Shown here: positions 41,450 through 53,826 of the stretch, piece after piece | Layout of the letters: each line of letters begins with the position of its first letter | Position numbering within the stretch: position 1 is the first letter of the stretch | From: Magicicada septendecula | Lineage: Eukaryota > Arthropoda > Insecta > Hemiptera > Cicadidae | Direction: 5' to 3' | Assembly: GCA_034769895.1 (NCBI GenBank) | Contig: CM068370.1 | Coordinates: 46,242,344 to 46,306,343, forward strand | Length of the DNA stretch: 64,000 nucleotides | Translations under genes and position numbers: made by a program | The notes under the pieces: generated by a model | Database searches by the model: none | Seen by the model: only the letters and a program-made list of their open reading frames with translations | What the model was told of the DNA's origin: nothing

Positions 41450-42331
41450 TTAGTAAGAAGGGGGCTCATATTTGTTGATGGTTTCCAGCATTTTCTGGAA
41501 CAAATCCTCATTTCTATTTCTTGTTCGCCACATGAACTCACTTAAATAGGAATTTAAGCGTTCCCTTCTCGTACCACATTCAATCATGTTTCGCCGTTTA
41601 CAGGACCGCCACATGCTTTCGACGCCTTGAGTATGCGCACCAGTTTCAGGATCCACAAAGTTATAACTATGGTTTACAGTCAAATGACTGTACTGTTGTG
41701 GCAAATTAACAATTTGACGGTACGAACGCCACTCATCTGACATTATAGTAGACCCTGGTTCAGTATTTGCCACTATGAGAGGTAGCAGGGTAGCGGCTGA
41801 TCTATCTTCCACACTACACAGAAAGCATTCCTTCGTTTCTCGGCAGTATCCACCGAATACCCATTGTTGTGGATACACTCGGCCAACATTATTTTTTCTC
41901 TTGGCAAACACACTCTCGTCAATTTCAACTGTTAAATTTGGTCCTCCAATTTTCTTTGGGTTTCTCGTGACGTCTACGGTACAGATATATCTTAAGTAAG
42001 CCGTCCACTCTGTGTGTGTGTTGACACCGATTTCCAGTTGTTTTTTACTGTTTTTAACACTACTTCGGCCTTCACACCACAAATAAATAAATTTTATTAT
42101 TGTTCTCAGCGGTAATCTGGGCCCCTGTAAAAATGTGCCATTGCGAACTACCTTATACTCACGACAAGTCCTTTTATTGCAACACCAACGCTGTTGTTGC
42201 CCAAGGGCCAAAACCATGTCGTGTCCTTGTTCACATCGACGAGGATTGTGAACCAAACCTTTTTCTTGAAGAAAAGAAATTGCATCCTCTTCTGTACTAA
42301 TAACACTCAACAGTTCATCGTAGCTAATCAT
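41450..42331 (-). CDS. Merlin-like (ISXO2/IS1595-type) DDE transposase, intact
   Basis: A complete 293-residue frame from a Met at 42331. The N-terminus has a Cys/His cluster (Cys33, His37, Cys50, Cys51, Cys56 in 'RRCEQGHD...RWCCNKRTC') that fits a zinc-binding region. The catalytic domain has NLTVEIDESVFAKRK (Asp138), STIMSDEWRSY (Asp199) and TQGVESMWRSCKR (Glu238), with VNHSYNFVDPETGAHTQ before the last acid. These are the blocks of the ISXO2-like domain shared by Merlin transposons. Length is normal for the family. No frameshift or stop, so this is one of the few potentially functional proteins here. TIRs were not found, so mobility is unproven. A decayed copy lies at 36838-37672. Confidence 0.93.
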   Translation of the reverse strand: MISYDELLSVISTEEDAISFLQEKGLVHNPRRCEQGHDMVLALGQQQRWCCNKRTCREYKVVRNGTFLQGPRLPLRTIIKFIYLWCEGRSSVKNSKKQLEIGVNTHTEWTAYLRYICTVDVTRNPKKIGGPNLTVEIDESVFAKRKNNVGRVYPQQWVFGGYCRETKECFLCSVEDRSAATLLPLIVANTEPGSTIMSDEWRSYRQIVNLPQQYSHLTVNHSYNFVDPETGAHTQGVESMWRSCKRRNMIECGTRRERLNSYLSEFMWRTRNRNEDLFQKMLETINKYEPPSY

Positions 42332-43849
42332 TCTTTAATTAAATGAATGTCAAACTCACAACACAACACTGATTAAAAATGTAATGAAACATGGGAACAA
42401 GCTTCATATCTATTCGCGCGTCAGCCATTGTAACAACACAATTTTACCACGTGGTGTAAAGTGTAATGTAAAATAAAAGACCACGTGGTGTCTTTGGCTA
42501 TTCTAAGCAAAGTTAAAGAGCTTTAGGAAAAAACTTTAAAACAAATTTAAAGACTCCCTGTATTAAGTCATTTAAAGTCTACTAAAATTAATGTTTCTTT
42601 TTCATACATGTTATTTCAATATATTTTCATAGCAATTAAAATTAAAAGTGCTAACTGAAGATAGCGACACACCATACATTTGCGGTTAGGTGGGGTAATT
42701 GTAAATGGAAAATGGATTGAAACATTTTGATTGATTAAAAATTGTGTATACGTTTTAAAATTGAAATAACTGCAAATATTTCAACCTTTTGTTATTATGT
42801 TGCGTACAAAAAATTGTTTAAATAAATATAATAAATACAGCTCTAAAATTCAATTTACAATTACCCTTGACATCTTAGAGGTAATTGTAAACAAGTGTTT
42901 TCTTTATCCTTTGAAACTAAAAAACTGACACTCCTCTTGAAATTGAAAAAAGGATTTTAATGTACTTGTTTGGTTATACGTTGGATTGTACTAGGTTATA
43001 AATTGGAAGTAAATTCCGGTACTTCGAATAAATACAGCCTTTAATGTTATATACAGCCTTTTATCCATACAATAAATACACACACTAACTAAGGTTTATG
43101 GAAGTATGGAATACAAGGACAAATCGAACATTGTACGTTTTTATGTTAGGTACACTTTACAAAACCTTTTCATCAGATGTTCAAAAGAGCAAGTTTGTAA
43201 TTTTTTTTTATAAGCCCCTTAGTAAGGTTTCTCAGTAACAGTTACTGGATGTCACAGTTTGTTTCTAGGATGTTTTACAAAGTATAACTTATTTTATTAT
43301 ACACTGTAAGGAGGTATGCTTTAATCATTTTGCACACAACATTCCAGAAGTTTGTTCTAAAAACAATTATAATCAAACTGCTGTTTCAACAGTACTAACA
43401 ATGCAGCATGGCAAAATTTAAACCATTTTTATTGGTCTGAACGTTTGTTTCAAGCTGAGTAGCCTATACCAAATATGTTTGTAATAGGTTTATAATTTAA
43501 GATGTGAAGTATATGAAGCCATTACTAGTACCTGTTTATTAGACAACAAATAATAACTATAATTTCCATTAATTTTGTTAATGTTCTTTCCCATTCATTA
43601 TTTAGTTATTTTTTAACTATTAGAAAGGAAAAGTTCTGATGAAATTTCTGTATGTTATTTTTGGTCTCTCTCTCTCTCTCATTTTTATTTATTGAAAAAA
43701 AAAACATAAAAAACTAACACTCCTCTGTATGTGTCCACATTGCATAAAATTAAGTCAAGAAATTAAAAAAAAAAACTTGTAAACTCTGAAAACATTTGTT
43801 CTAATACAGAATTCAAATTAAATAAAGAAAAAAAAGAATTGTGTGCATG
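42332..43849. other. non-coding stretch
   Basis: The first ~100 bases upstream of the Merlin-like ORF match the region upstream of the decayed copy (agcttgttcc, attacatttttaat, gtgttgtgttgt). Further on are two CCACGTGGTGT words near 42437 and 42481, and a partial satellite unit (about 42958-43085, inverted). The remainder is AT-rich with a CT run near 43667. Confidence 0.45.
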
Positions 43850-43884
<35 letters not shown>

Positions 43885-44011
43885 TTTTTTTTTCTGTGGT
43901 TGAGGCTGAAGATAGAAGTAGTTTCTGTAGAAATATTTCATTTCTAAAATGATTTTAAATATAAATCTTAAAACATGGAAGTCATGTATAGTTCTCCACA
44001 CCGATATTTTA

Positions 44012-44470
44012 ATTATTTCCATCAAATAGTATTATTGTTTAATAAATGTTCTATCCAGATCAAATTATGTGTATACAGTTCTGGAAAAATTAGACAGGCA
44101 TAACATTTTTTTTGTTTATTGTAAACTGTATTATGTTTGGAAGTATCCCAAAGTAAATTTAACATTAATCATGTCAATCAATGAGGCCAGTCCAGTTTTT
44201 TAAGGCTAGGAGAATCCTTGAAATGTTTGGACCATCACTAGGTCATGATGGATCTAATCATCAAACTTCAGTTTCTATGAAAAACTGGCAGACTTGAGTA
44301 GTCACTTGATAAAGGATAGTATTGTAAAAGCAACAATTCTTTCAGAATTATTTTATAACCCTGTCAGTCTGCAAATAACTATTAATCATCAGCAGATTTA
44401 AACTTTTCTTATTCGTGCTAGGAATGTATCATGTAAAACTGCTGGAAGTATGGTATACAAAGTTTCTATT
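44012..44470 (-). repeat. R3 dispersed repeat, inverted copy
   Basis: Complement of the R3 repeat at 27090-27540, next to an inverted E-family 5' fragment (43850-44008). Confidence 0.75.
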
Positions 44471-44906
44471 ATCCTTTTCACGGTTGATGACCAAAACAAA
44501 AAGTACTACTTATAATTCATCATTGTAGCAGTTACACAGCAGTATACTAAACATCTCTTGGTTAATACCTGTACTCTGGTCAGGTAGCACACAATGAATC
44601 ATTCAAAACAAGTACAATTCAGTGTCAATGTCTAGTGTTTATGTGTCACTGCTACCCATAGTGAATCATTTGTATTGTACATAACAAATAGTATTCTGAC
44701 TATACACGTTTTTCATCTGACAAGAATTTTATACTTAGGCAAACTCATTTAATGGTGTAACCTTCTGTAATACGTGCCAAACAAGTATTCATAAAATTAA
44801 TATTTGTGTCAAATTATGTTTTATTTATTTCAAACAAAATCTGTTTTGTGGACATAACTTTATGTCCAGTACAATTATTATGTTATTTCTTTACAAATCA
44901 GTGTGC

Positions 44907-45028
<122 letters not shown>

Positions 45029-46019
45029 ATCAGTACTCATTTAGTATCCCTTATAGATTTGCGTGATCAAAACTTTTAATACTAAAACTTTTTTTCAGCT
45101 GATAACCATGCTTTGTTGAGATTATTAACGAAAAGTTTTGCTCATTCAGTGATGTGGCATCTTCAGTGATAAAGTTGAGTCTCATCGTGGTAAAACTACT
45201 GAAGACTTCATAAAATTGGAAAATTAATGAAAATAATATTCTTACAACCAGTGACAAGAATTATGAACTTAAAACAGTGGAATGAATTATTGAATACCAG
45301 ATACTCTCAATTGCTAAAACAAACACACTTATATTACAACAGTTCTCTTTATATAATTATCCAGGACACATTGTATAGCCTATAAACAGTAATACAAAAA
45401 TCACAATAGTTTACAACACAAATAAACAATTGATCATGTGTCACTTTCATTAAAAACTGCTGTCTAATATCATCCTATATGAATGCACAACCTACTACAC
45501 CAACTTTCTAAAACTCAGCAGCTGGTGGCAACAGCCTAATTATCAGGCTAATGTGAGAAAGTTCCAGATGAATGCCAAGAGTGTGGCTCTAGAATGTCAG
45601 TGCTGCTGATTAACAGTATGTGATCAGCATCACAGAGACTACTACACATTTAAGCTATCTGACTTGGTATTACAATATTAGTAAAATGTGCTTGTTAACC
45701 AAATAGTGTTGTTACTCCTGAAAATCCCATTTCACTAAGAGCATTTTAGAAGTCTGGGTTATCTTTTATGCTTCACTCCACAAACATGCCTTTCGTTCAG
45801 CATTTCTTAACCTATTGGGCATGAGCCACTGCTGGGTCCCGAGAGGACATTTGGAGGGTTGCAAAGTCAGTTTCGGAAATTTATTTACTGTGTCTTAAAA
45901 ACCTACTACATAAGATATATCATTTTAACAATTTAAATTCAACCTGTTTTGTACATAGTCTAAACTGTACATTTTTGTTATTCATGCTCTACCATTGCTT
46001 TTTACCAGCTCTGATGTTT

Positions 46020-46415
46020 AACTCTCGATAACCAGATTGAAAGTTGCTTCCCAGAGGGATACAGTGAATTCAATTGGATTCAAGACCCATTCTTGTATTT
46101 TGAAAGTTCTAACATGTTCTCAGTAAAACTAAATAAGAAATTGTGTGATATCATCTGTGATGCTGGGATTAAAACTAAATTTTTAGTAAATTATTTTGTA
46201 TAGTTAGTGATAACATGAGACATGTCATGGACAACAAAATCCATAAACGTTTAGATTCTGACTTAACAAAGTTCTGGATATCTTTAAGAGATGAATATAC
46301 TGAACTTTCAGAGTTGCTCATCCCATTCACCACCTCATTCTTGAGTGAAATGGGATTTTCATCTCAAGTGAAAAGCAAGCACAGAAATAGACTTGACGCA
46401 CACTCAGATTTATGA
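46020..46415 (+). pseudogene. hAT transposase C-terminal relic, copy 2
   Basis: An inverted copy of 25298-25690 with the same blocks ('SDLTKFWISLRDEYTELSE', LLIPFTTSFLSEMGFSSQVK, RNRLDAHSDL) and the same internal stop before 'LVI'. It differs at a few positions. The shared stop shows the relic was already dead before the arms were duplicated. Confidence 0.8.
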
Positions 46416-46734
46416 CTTAATTTAACCACTCTTGAATCCAACATACCCCAGCTTTTGCAGAAAAAGCAGCCCCAACTGTCACATTAGTAACTTATGATTA
46501 GTTAGGCAAGTAAAAACTCTTTTGTTTTTAACTTCAGCATGTGTTTATTAGAGCAAATTAGTCTTTTGAATTACATATTTGCTTTTTGCTTTTCTATAAT
46601 TAAGTGTATATACAACTTGTTTAAGCATAAAAGAAGGCTTAAAGTTCTCAGTGTTACCAAAAATATGGTTATAAAGTGGGTGCACACCCCTACAAGTAGT
46701 TCTGCCATGCACACCCCTACAAGTCTAATTAATT

Positions 46735-47235
46735 TTAAAAACCTAAAAGGTTAAGTTAGATAATTAAACGTAGACACAACCTCCCAAAATCGTCTCTGTA
46801 CCGTAATTATGTGCGATAAATGGAAACTAATTTCTGTACTTCCAATAAATACACCCTTTTAATAAAATATGTGCCAATAAACCCAAATAAAATATGCACC
46901 AATAACGTAGCCTACTAGGTTATAGGCCTACGTTCTAAATTGGAAGTAGGTTTTAATTCCGGTACTTCGAATAAATACAGCCTTTAATGTTATGTGCAGC
47001 CTTTTATCCATACAATAATTTTATGTACACTAACAAAGGAAATTTTTATTAAATCTAATTAATTTTAAAAATCTAAAAGGTTAAGTTACATTGTTAAACG
47101 TAGACACAACCTCCAAAAATCGTCTGTGTACCGTAATTATGTGCGATAAATGGAAACTAATTTCTGTAATTCCAATAAATACACCCTTTTATTGTACACT
47201 AACATAGTAAATTTTATTTAAGTTACATTATCGTA
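46735..47235 (-). repeat. satellite-like units, block 3 (inverted)
   Basis: The same units as block 1 on the opposite strand, with 'TCCAATAAATACACCCTTTT' at about 46840 and 47171. Confidence 0.78.
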
Positions 47236-47305
47236 CATAAACTCCATAACCTGACATTAGTTACTTGTGAACCGAAAACGGTTCTACGTGTTGCTGAGTT
47301 AAATT

Positions 47306-47470
47306 CTTGGATTTCATTGTCCATGACGTGTCCGTTACTTAACTAAATATCACTATAATATTGACGACTCGGAACACTAAGTTGTTTATAAGTAAAAACG
47401 TAAAGTTTTACCTTACAGCCTAAACCGGCTTTCACCTATAGAAGGCTTCATCAGAGGCTGTGATATTTAG
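47306..47470 (-). mobile_element. PLE family 2 terminal fragment with tail
   Basis: Antisense tail (ttcttggatttcattgtcc...), 3' UTR and hammerhead-like region up to CTGATGA, then directly 'gatatttag', so the ORF is deleted. No matching duplication was found at its edges. Confidence 0.75.
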
Positions 47471-47489
47471 GTTCTACCAAGTGTTCTAC

Positions 47490-47572
47490 GCGGGGGGGGG
47501 GCCATTCCGGCTTCCCGCGCTAACCTAGCGATCAGCTGTTTTTGCCGCGTGACGTCGACTGGTGGAAGAAAT
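47490..47572 (-). repeat. short GC-rich shared module
   Basis: The complement matches 15119-15200 over about 60 bases, including TTCTTCCACCAG, GACGTCACG and CAGCTGATC. The two places otherwise differ in content. Identity unknown. Confidence 0.5.
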
Positions 47573-48302
47573 ACGCGCGAGTCTTGATTTACCATGCAAT
47601 CTTACCTGAGACAATGTCCTACTTAGCATCTCTCTGCAGTTTACACGAAATATTAACAATAATTGTAATGAGCTATTCATATAGAAAAAGGATTAAACAA
47701 CAAGATTAAATGGTTTGCGGCAAAAAATAATGGTAAAATCTATTTCTACATTTAATAGAAAAGTAAGCAAGTCTGTCCACATATAACATTGACAAAATGG
47801 CACAAGATGTAAAATTAAGTCGGAAAGGAGGCGATATTATATATATATCATTTTTTATTATTCGTTAATTTTATATTAATAGAATTATTTCGATTGTTAT
47901 TAATTTACTTAGAAACCTCTGATGATACTGATATTTTTCAGTGAAACGTGCGTCAGGTGTTAAAAAGAATATACGAAATTATACTACTTGCAGAAGAAAC
48001 AAATTGAAAACATCACAAATTTTATATATATATATATAATATGCCTGCGTGGGTGGGTGCGCGTGCGCGCATGAGTGCGTGTATAAACATTTCTATGTAG
48101 TATAATATATTTGAAACAAGCTTCCAATTATTATAATTATAATCAATATCATAATCATTTTCTTTATCTACATTTTCATTGTTATTTCATTGTTACTAGT
48201 TTCAGTTAAAAACTGAAGCTAGTACGTTTAGTTGTAAACATAAATACTTTTGTCAACGAAATGAAAATGGTTATTTAGTTGATACATACCTTCATAGGTG
48301 AC

Positions 48303-48846
48303 TTAAATTTTTGAAGACGAAGCTACCCAGAGCCGACTCTTTGTTGCTGCATACTTTTCAAGTGACTTGAGTTTGAGCTGTTTGTTCAGATGGCGGGTTC
48401 TGATGAATAATCTTGTCCTGACGTACAGACAAATGACTTTCTCATCCACCTCTGGAAATTTAGATTTGAGTAAGGTGGCCAAATAAGAGATAACTTTCAC
48501 TTGTTTTGATACTGTACGTCCGTGGAAAGAACTAAAAACTATCTCAAACTGAATCAGTTTTTGTAACCACTCGTCTGACGGATGGGTAAGCCCCCCCTTT
48601 GATATAATCGATATCCAGTCATGACTAAGTTCCCCGGAAAGACCCAATGTTTCGCCTGTCACACCTAGACTTTCATCAATGAAGCGGCACTTGAATGCGA
48701 TGTACCCGGCCAGATATTTTAAGGCATCTTGAGGAACATCGTTGTCACTTGCAGACGGGGCCAAGTTCTCTGTTTTTAACAATTCTGCTTCGTCAGTGTC
48801 ATTATTCGGAGAACTTGGTATTAACGTATGTTCAACTATGTCTATG
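48303..48846 (-). pseudogene. P-like transposase C-terminal fragment, copy 2
   Basis: Encodes 'QDALKYLAGYIAFKCRFIDE' and the rest of the same C-terminal domain as 8456-9000, with scattered substitutions and no frameshift over 159 residues. The downstream ~350 bp (47950-48302), including the AT run and 'cctgcgtgggtg', also match the first copy (8110-8455), so both belong to one element family. Homology stops abruptly near 48846, where the fragment was truncated. Confidence 0.85.
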
Positions 48847-49504
48847 TCTTATTCTATTCATAACCATAAATAAAATTTGATTTCATTATATAAGTACTTG
48901 AAACTAATTATTGAATTAATAATTTTCTTTATTGAGTATCCAGTTTATTACTGAAGTATGGAGTATAGGTTTTATCTTTTTTAACAATTTTTAATGCAGT
49001 TTACTGGAGTAAAATCTTTTTATTGATAATGTTCTTATCAGTTTCATTACATTATTCTTATCTCTTTTTATTACCTCAGACAATATTTATAGTATACAGT
49101 TTAGTTAATGACTTAGTATTTTGTTCTTCGTGTATCATGGTCATGAAATGGTTTAAGTTGGGGCCTATTTTATGTAAGAGGAAAACATAACGTTACAATA
49201 TTGTAATTACTTTTATTTCTATAATTATTTATAAGTATTACTTGTACAAACAAAACTGGCTTAGAAATGGGTCTACTTAGGAAATTATGGAATTCTGCTG
49301 AAATTTCGAATAGTTCTGGAGGGGAATTGATCCCCTGATAACCCCCCTCCGCAAGTTACTCCACTGATCCCACTCTACACATTTCCAAGAAATCCTGTAT
49401 TTAGAGGTTCAAAAGAAAGTGATACAGACTCTAAAGATCTCATTGTAGCATTCACTACTGGGACAGTTCATGGTTTAGAGCCTGGTAAGTGAAGGAGAAG
49501 GGAT
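48847..49504. other. non-coding stretch
   Basis: AT-rich sequence between the truncated P-like fragment and a duplicated block. No gene or repeat family recognised. Confidence 0.4.
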
Positions 49505-50262
49505 CTATTAATGTGCAAGTTGAAGAATATATTTAATTATTGCACTTAACTTGATATAAGTACTGATTACATTTCAGGATTATTATTTTCAGAAATAATG
49601 TATGTAAACCAGTTTTCCCCATATAAAGTTAATTAAAATTCTTTAATGCATAGCATTCCAGGCATTTACAGTAGTAGATTTGTATTACTAAATTTGAATT
49701 TACACAAATAATTCTCTTTGATTAACCAGAGTTACACACACGAACTAAATGCTGAGTGTTCTCCTAGTGTATAAATTCAGCTAAAACAGTATTCCAAAAA
49801 CTTACCTTGTTACTAGAATATGTGACATGATGAACTTTCATCATGTGTTCAACTTTGTGTTGGGAGTTAAGCATTTTAATAATTTTTATTTATGCAGGTG
49901 TATAGCAAAATCTGATCATCATGTAAAAGGAATAAGGCATTTTGTAATAGCTGTTAACTGATTAGTTCCTGCTCTATTACCGAATCATATTACAAGTCTA
50001 ATTTTTGTTTAATTGAAAAGATATATTTTAACTGTTTCTTTTGGTGCAATCTGTAAATTCCATGACACACGTCCATAAAGGTTTGAAAATATGCTTACTC
50101 CAGTTTGATAGGAATAAATTCTCAAAAAACTAATACAACAAATTTGTTATGTCTGATCACACCAGCTATCCTTTCTATTGGAAATGAGCCTTTTATCCAA
50201 ATTTATCATATAGTATTATGCCAAGATATTACACTACATTTGTATACTGTAATACAGTATAT
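49505..50262 (+). repeat. duplicated block matching 30500-31260
   Basis: A close direct copy (for example 'GAACTAAATGCTGAG', 'CTTACCTTGTTACTAGAATA'). It ends at 'tactgtaatacagta', where it joins R3. In the other locus the order of the two modules is reversed, as expected from a shifted tandem duplication. Confidence 0.75.
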
Positions 50263-50633
50263 TATTTGCAGACTGACAGGGTTATAAAAAATTCTGAAAG
50301 AATTGTTGCTTTTACAACACCATCCTTTATCAAGTGACTACTCAAATCTGCCAGTTTTTCATAGAAACTGAAGTTTGATGATTAGATCCATCATGACCTA
50401 GTTATGCTCCAAACATTTCAAGGATTCTCCTGGCCTTAAAAAACTGGACTGGTCTCATTGATTGACATGACTAATGTTAAATTTACTTTGGGATACTTCC
50501 AAACATAATACAGTTTACAATAAACAAACAAAATATTATGCCTGTCTAATTTTTCCAGAACTGTATACACATAATTTGATCTGGCTAGAACATTTATTAA
50601 ACAATAATACTATTTGATGCAAATAATTAAAAT
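50262..50633 (+). repeat. R3 dispersed repeat, copy 4
   Basis: Matches 29220-29593, again with an E-family element directly after it. Its left end is abrupt at 'attatttgcagactgac'. Confidence 0.75.
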
Positions 50634-51297
50634 ATCGGTATGGAGAACCATACATGACTACCATGTTTTAAGATTTATATGTGAAATCATTTTAGAAATG
50701 AAATATTTCTACAGAAACTACTTCTATCTTCAGCCTCAACCACAGAATTGCGATCACTAACATATACCACCTCATGTTAGCGCACTCGATTTTCACTGAT
50801 GATGGCAGTCGATGGTACTTCCGAAACGTCTGGTTTTGCAGAAAACATTGGACCACGGCCAAACAGCCTGGGAAGGAATTTTATCAACAAACTACTTCAA
50901 TGTTGCTGATAACGTAGTACACATATAAAAAATTATCCCCTCCCCTTCACCTATCATTTTCATTTATAGAAAATTATCCCCTCCCCCTACCCCTTTTCAT
51001 TTATAGATATTAAATCTACCTTTCTACAGTGGATTATTATGACCTTTTCAGAATACTTTATTTCTCAAAATTAAGTACTTTGCTCTTGTTAAAACAAAAC
51101 GTTGCAGGTAAACTACCCCTTCTCCTTAACCGATCTTCACCAAAATCAACAGACCTTGAGTCCTCTACAATATGCAAAAAATTATTTGAATTTGCGGGAG
51201 TTATCATTCGCCATAGACAAAATTCTACACACAGACATCTTTCTAAAAATGACTTTTCTTTATGTTTTGAGGGTAGTACAATCAGAATCAGCCCTCA
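50634..51297 (+). mobile_element. E-family dispersed repeat, copy 6 (3' end deleted)
   Basis: Starts ATCGGTATGGAGAACC. Carries the hammerhead-like motif (50794-50833) and one ~160-bp unit (about 51100-51240). It breaks at 'aatcagccctcat', so the 3' hairpin is missing. Flanking sequence matches that after copy 3. Confidence 0.75.
50794..50833 (+). ncRNA. hammerhead-like motif in E copy 6
   Basis: CA-CTGATGA-t-GGCAGT...tACTtCC-GAAA-CG-TC-TGG. Helix II pairs GG/CC and AGT/ACT with one mismatch, which the other copies support as GGCAGT/ACTGCC. Helix III is the single C-G pair seen in other short-helix-III hammerheads, with UC as cleavage site. Confidence 0.58.
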
Positions 51298-52340
51298 TGG
51301 GACACTAATTATTAGATACAATTTTTACCTCCATTTAAGCCAGCTTCCACTCACTGTGTACTTTCTCAGAGGCCATAACATGTTCTTTTTAACGTTGCCG
51401 AACATAAATTGATGTTAAATTAAAAATAAAGTAAAGCTTACTTAAGTTTGCAACGTGCAAGTTGAAGAATCAATTTAATTATTGCACTTAACTTGATATA
51501 AGTACTGATTACATTTCAGAATTATTATTTTCAGAAATAATGTATGTAAACCAGTTTTCCCCATATAAAGTTAATTAAAATTCTTTAATGCATAGCATTC
51601 CAGGCATTTATGGTAGTAAATTGCAACCAGTCTTCATCTTTGTATTTGCCAAAATAAAGTTGTTCTGAGCCAGGTCATGTAAATTCAGGTTAGGCCAAGC
51701 TGCTCATTAGACTTTGTCTAAATCTTAAAGATATGAAGTGTTGATAAAGATTTTAGGACCGTACATTAAAAACATTGTTTGCGCATATGAGTAGGAAGCA
51801 GATGTATTAATATATGTTACCCAACAAGATACAGGAACAATTATGTATATTTAATTAAGTTGTTAGTGGACTTAAAATCTGCAGTAGAAACTTCAGTTTT
51901 TATAAAACAAATAGGGAGAGAATTGAAGATTTGATGTTTGTAAATGTTATATCTATTTTCTTCACAAGTAACTAATGGCTGGTTATTTGTAATCACGTTT
52001 TCTCATAATGTATGTTGTTAATGACCTTTTTTTAAGGGTATGAAAAAAACCAACAGATATTGGTATTTGAAAAAAGGTGAATTTTATTGGTACATACTAA
52101 AGTATAGAGTCCCATTTGTTTCTATTCATTAACAAAGGTCCGTACTGTAATAATTTTGTGTGTAATATACAAGCATTCTTTAATATGTTTATGAGATTCT
52201 CCCAATTTTATTTGCATTAATTCAGACCGTAGTAACATTAAATTCCACTGTAACCCATTATTAATACTTAATCATTTGCATGTTAACAGAAACTGCACAT
52301 TGCTTTTTATTGCATTATGTTGAAAAAAGGATTTTAATGT
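51298..52340. other. non-coding stretch
   Basis: 51298-51620 matches 30360-30690. The rest is AT-rich and unassigned, with one segment near 52220-52330 matching the complement of 28500-28620 and, directly, 62820-62930. Confidence 0.45.
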
Positions 52341-52344
52341 ACTT

Positions 52345-52990
52345 GTTTGGTTATACATTAGATTGTACTAGGTTCTAAATTGGAAGTACGTTTTAATTCC
52401 GGTACTTTGAATAAATACAGCCTTTAATGTTATATACAGCCTTTGAATGTACACTAACTAAGGAAATGTCTGTTAAGTCTTATTAATTTTAAAAATCTAA
52501 AAGGTTAAGTTAAATAATTAAACGTAGCCACAACCTCCCAAAATCGTGTGTACCGTAATTATATGCGATAAATGTAAACTAATTTCTGTACTTCCAATAA
52601 ATACACCCTTTTAATGTACACGAACAAAGTAAATTTTATTTAAGTTACATTGTCGTATGTAACCTCCATAAGCTGGCATTACTTACTTCGAATAAATACA
52701 GCCGTTAATGTTATATACAGCCTTTTATCCGTACAATAAATACAGCCTTTGAGTGTACACTAAGTAAGGAAACGTTTGTTAAGTCTAATTAATTTTAAAA
52801 ATGTAAAAGGTTAAGTTATATTGTTAAACGTAGCCACAACCTCCCAAAATCGTCTCTGTACCGTAATTGTGTGCGATAAATGTAAACTAGTTTCTGTACT
52901 TCCAATAAATACACCCTTTTAATGTACACTAACAAAGTAAATTTTATTTAAGTTACATTGTGTACATAACCTCCAAAAGCTGCAATTAGT
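52345..52990 (-). repeat. satellite-like units, block 4 (inverted)
   Basis: The same unit family as block 1, with TCCAATAAATACACCCTTTT at about 52595 and 52901 and 'CGATAAATGTAAACTA' variants specific to this block. Confidence 0.78.
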
Positions 52991-53622
52991 TACTTGTGAA
53001 GAAAACAGTTGGTTGTACACATCGGACTGCGAAATATTGTACACGCGCGGCGACGGAAGTTACATTTTGCCGCTGACTATTCCCCAAGACTCCCATATGT
53101 TTTTATATGTTACAACAACAATGTGTGTTTTTTGTTTACTGGTAATATCTACCGTTTCAGGCCACTCGCAGAATTCTTAATTCGTAAAACCATATTAAAT
53201 CGTAAATTATGGTAAATAACTTCAGAAAAATTGATGATTTTATACTCCCGGCAATTGTAATGATAACAAGAAAATTGATCGATGGGCTGATCGATAACTA
53301 CTTGGAAAAACGGGATGAAAATATAAAAAAAAAATTTGTTGGCAATGAGGTAAGATGTTTATTATATAATATGTTTATTAACATTCTAAGCTGCAGATTT
53401 ATAAATGTCCTTTTGAATGTCTCGTACTTGTTAAAACAGTACAACACAAACACATAACACCCTACAACATATACCCTCATACACAACACACACACACACA
53501 TCCTTCATTGGGAGTATATCCTATATTGGGTGCATCGGGAACATATATCCTTCATTTGTTCATTTAGCTAATTATTTTCCTGTCAGATATCATAATTTTA
53601 TATAGGCCTAATATAAAATATA

Positions 53623-53633
53623 ATAATATTATA
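53623..53633 (+). repeat. left target-site duplication of minimal PLE insertion
   Basis: The 11-mer ataatattata, identical to 53816-53826. Confidence 0.85.
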
Positions 53634-53815
53634 TTCTTGGATTTCGTTGTCCATGACGTGTCCGTTACGTAACTAAATATCACTATTGTTTGACGACTCG
53701 GAACACTAAGTTTTTTATAAGTAAAATCGTAAAGATTTTACTTATAAAAAACCTAGTGTTGTTAGTGTTATAAAAAACTTAGTGTTCCGAGTCGTCAAAC
53801 AATAGTGATATTTAG
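53634..53815. mobile_element. minimal PLE family 2 insertion made of inverted ends
   Basis: Only 182 bp. It has the antisense tail, then about 60 bp of terminal sequence, then an inverted copy of the terminal sequence without the tail. The two arms meet near 53735-53765 and can fold into a long hairpin. Exact 11-bp duplications flank it. It has no ORF, so it must have been made by enzymes supplied in trans. Confidence 0.88.
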
Positions 53816-53826
53816 ATAATATTATA
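53816..53826 (+). repeat. right target-site duplication of minimal PLE insertion
   Basis: The 11-mer ataatattata, identical to 53623-53633. Confidence 0.85.

Noticed and set aside
53209-53457. 82-codon plus-strand frame next to satellite block 4
   Set aside because: Plausible-looking Ile/Lys-rich sequence, but no motif and no second copy in the window.
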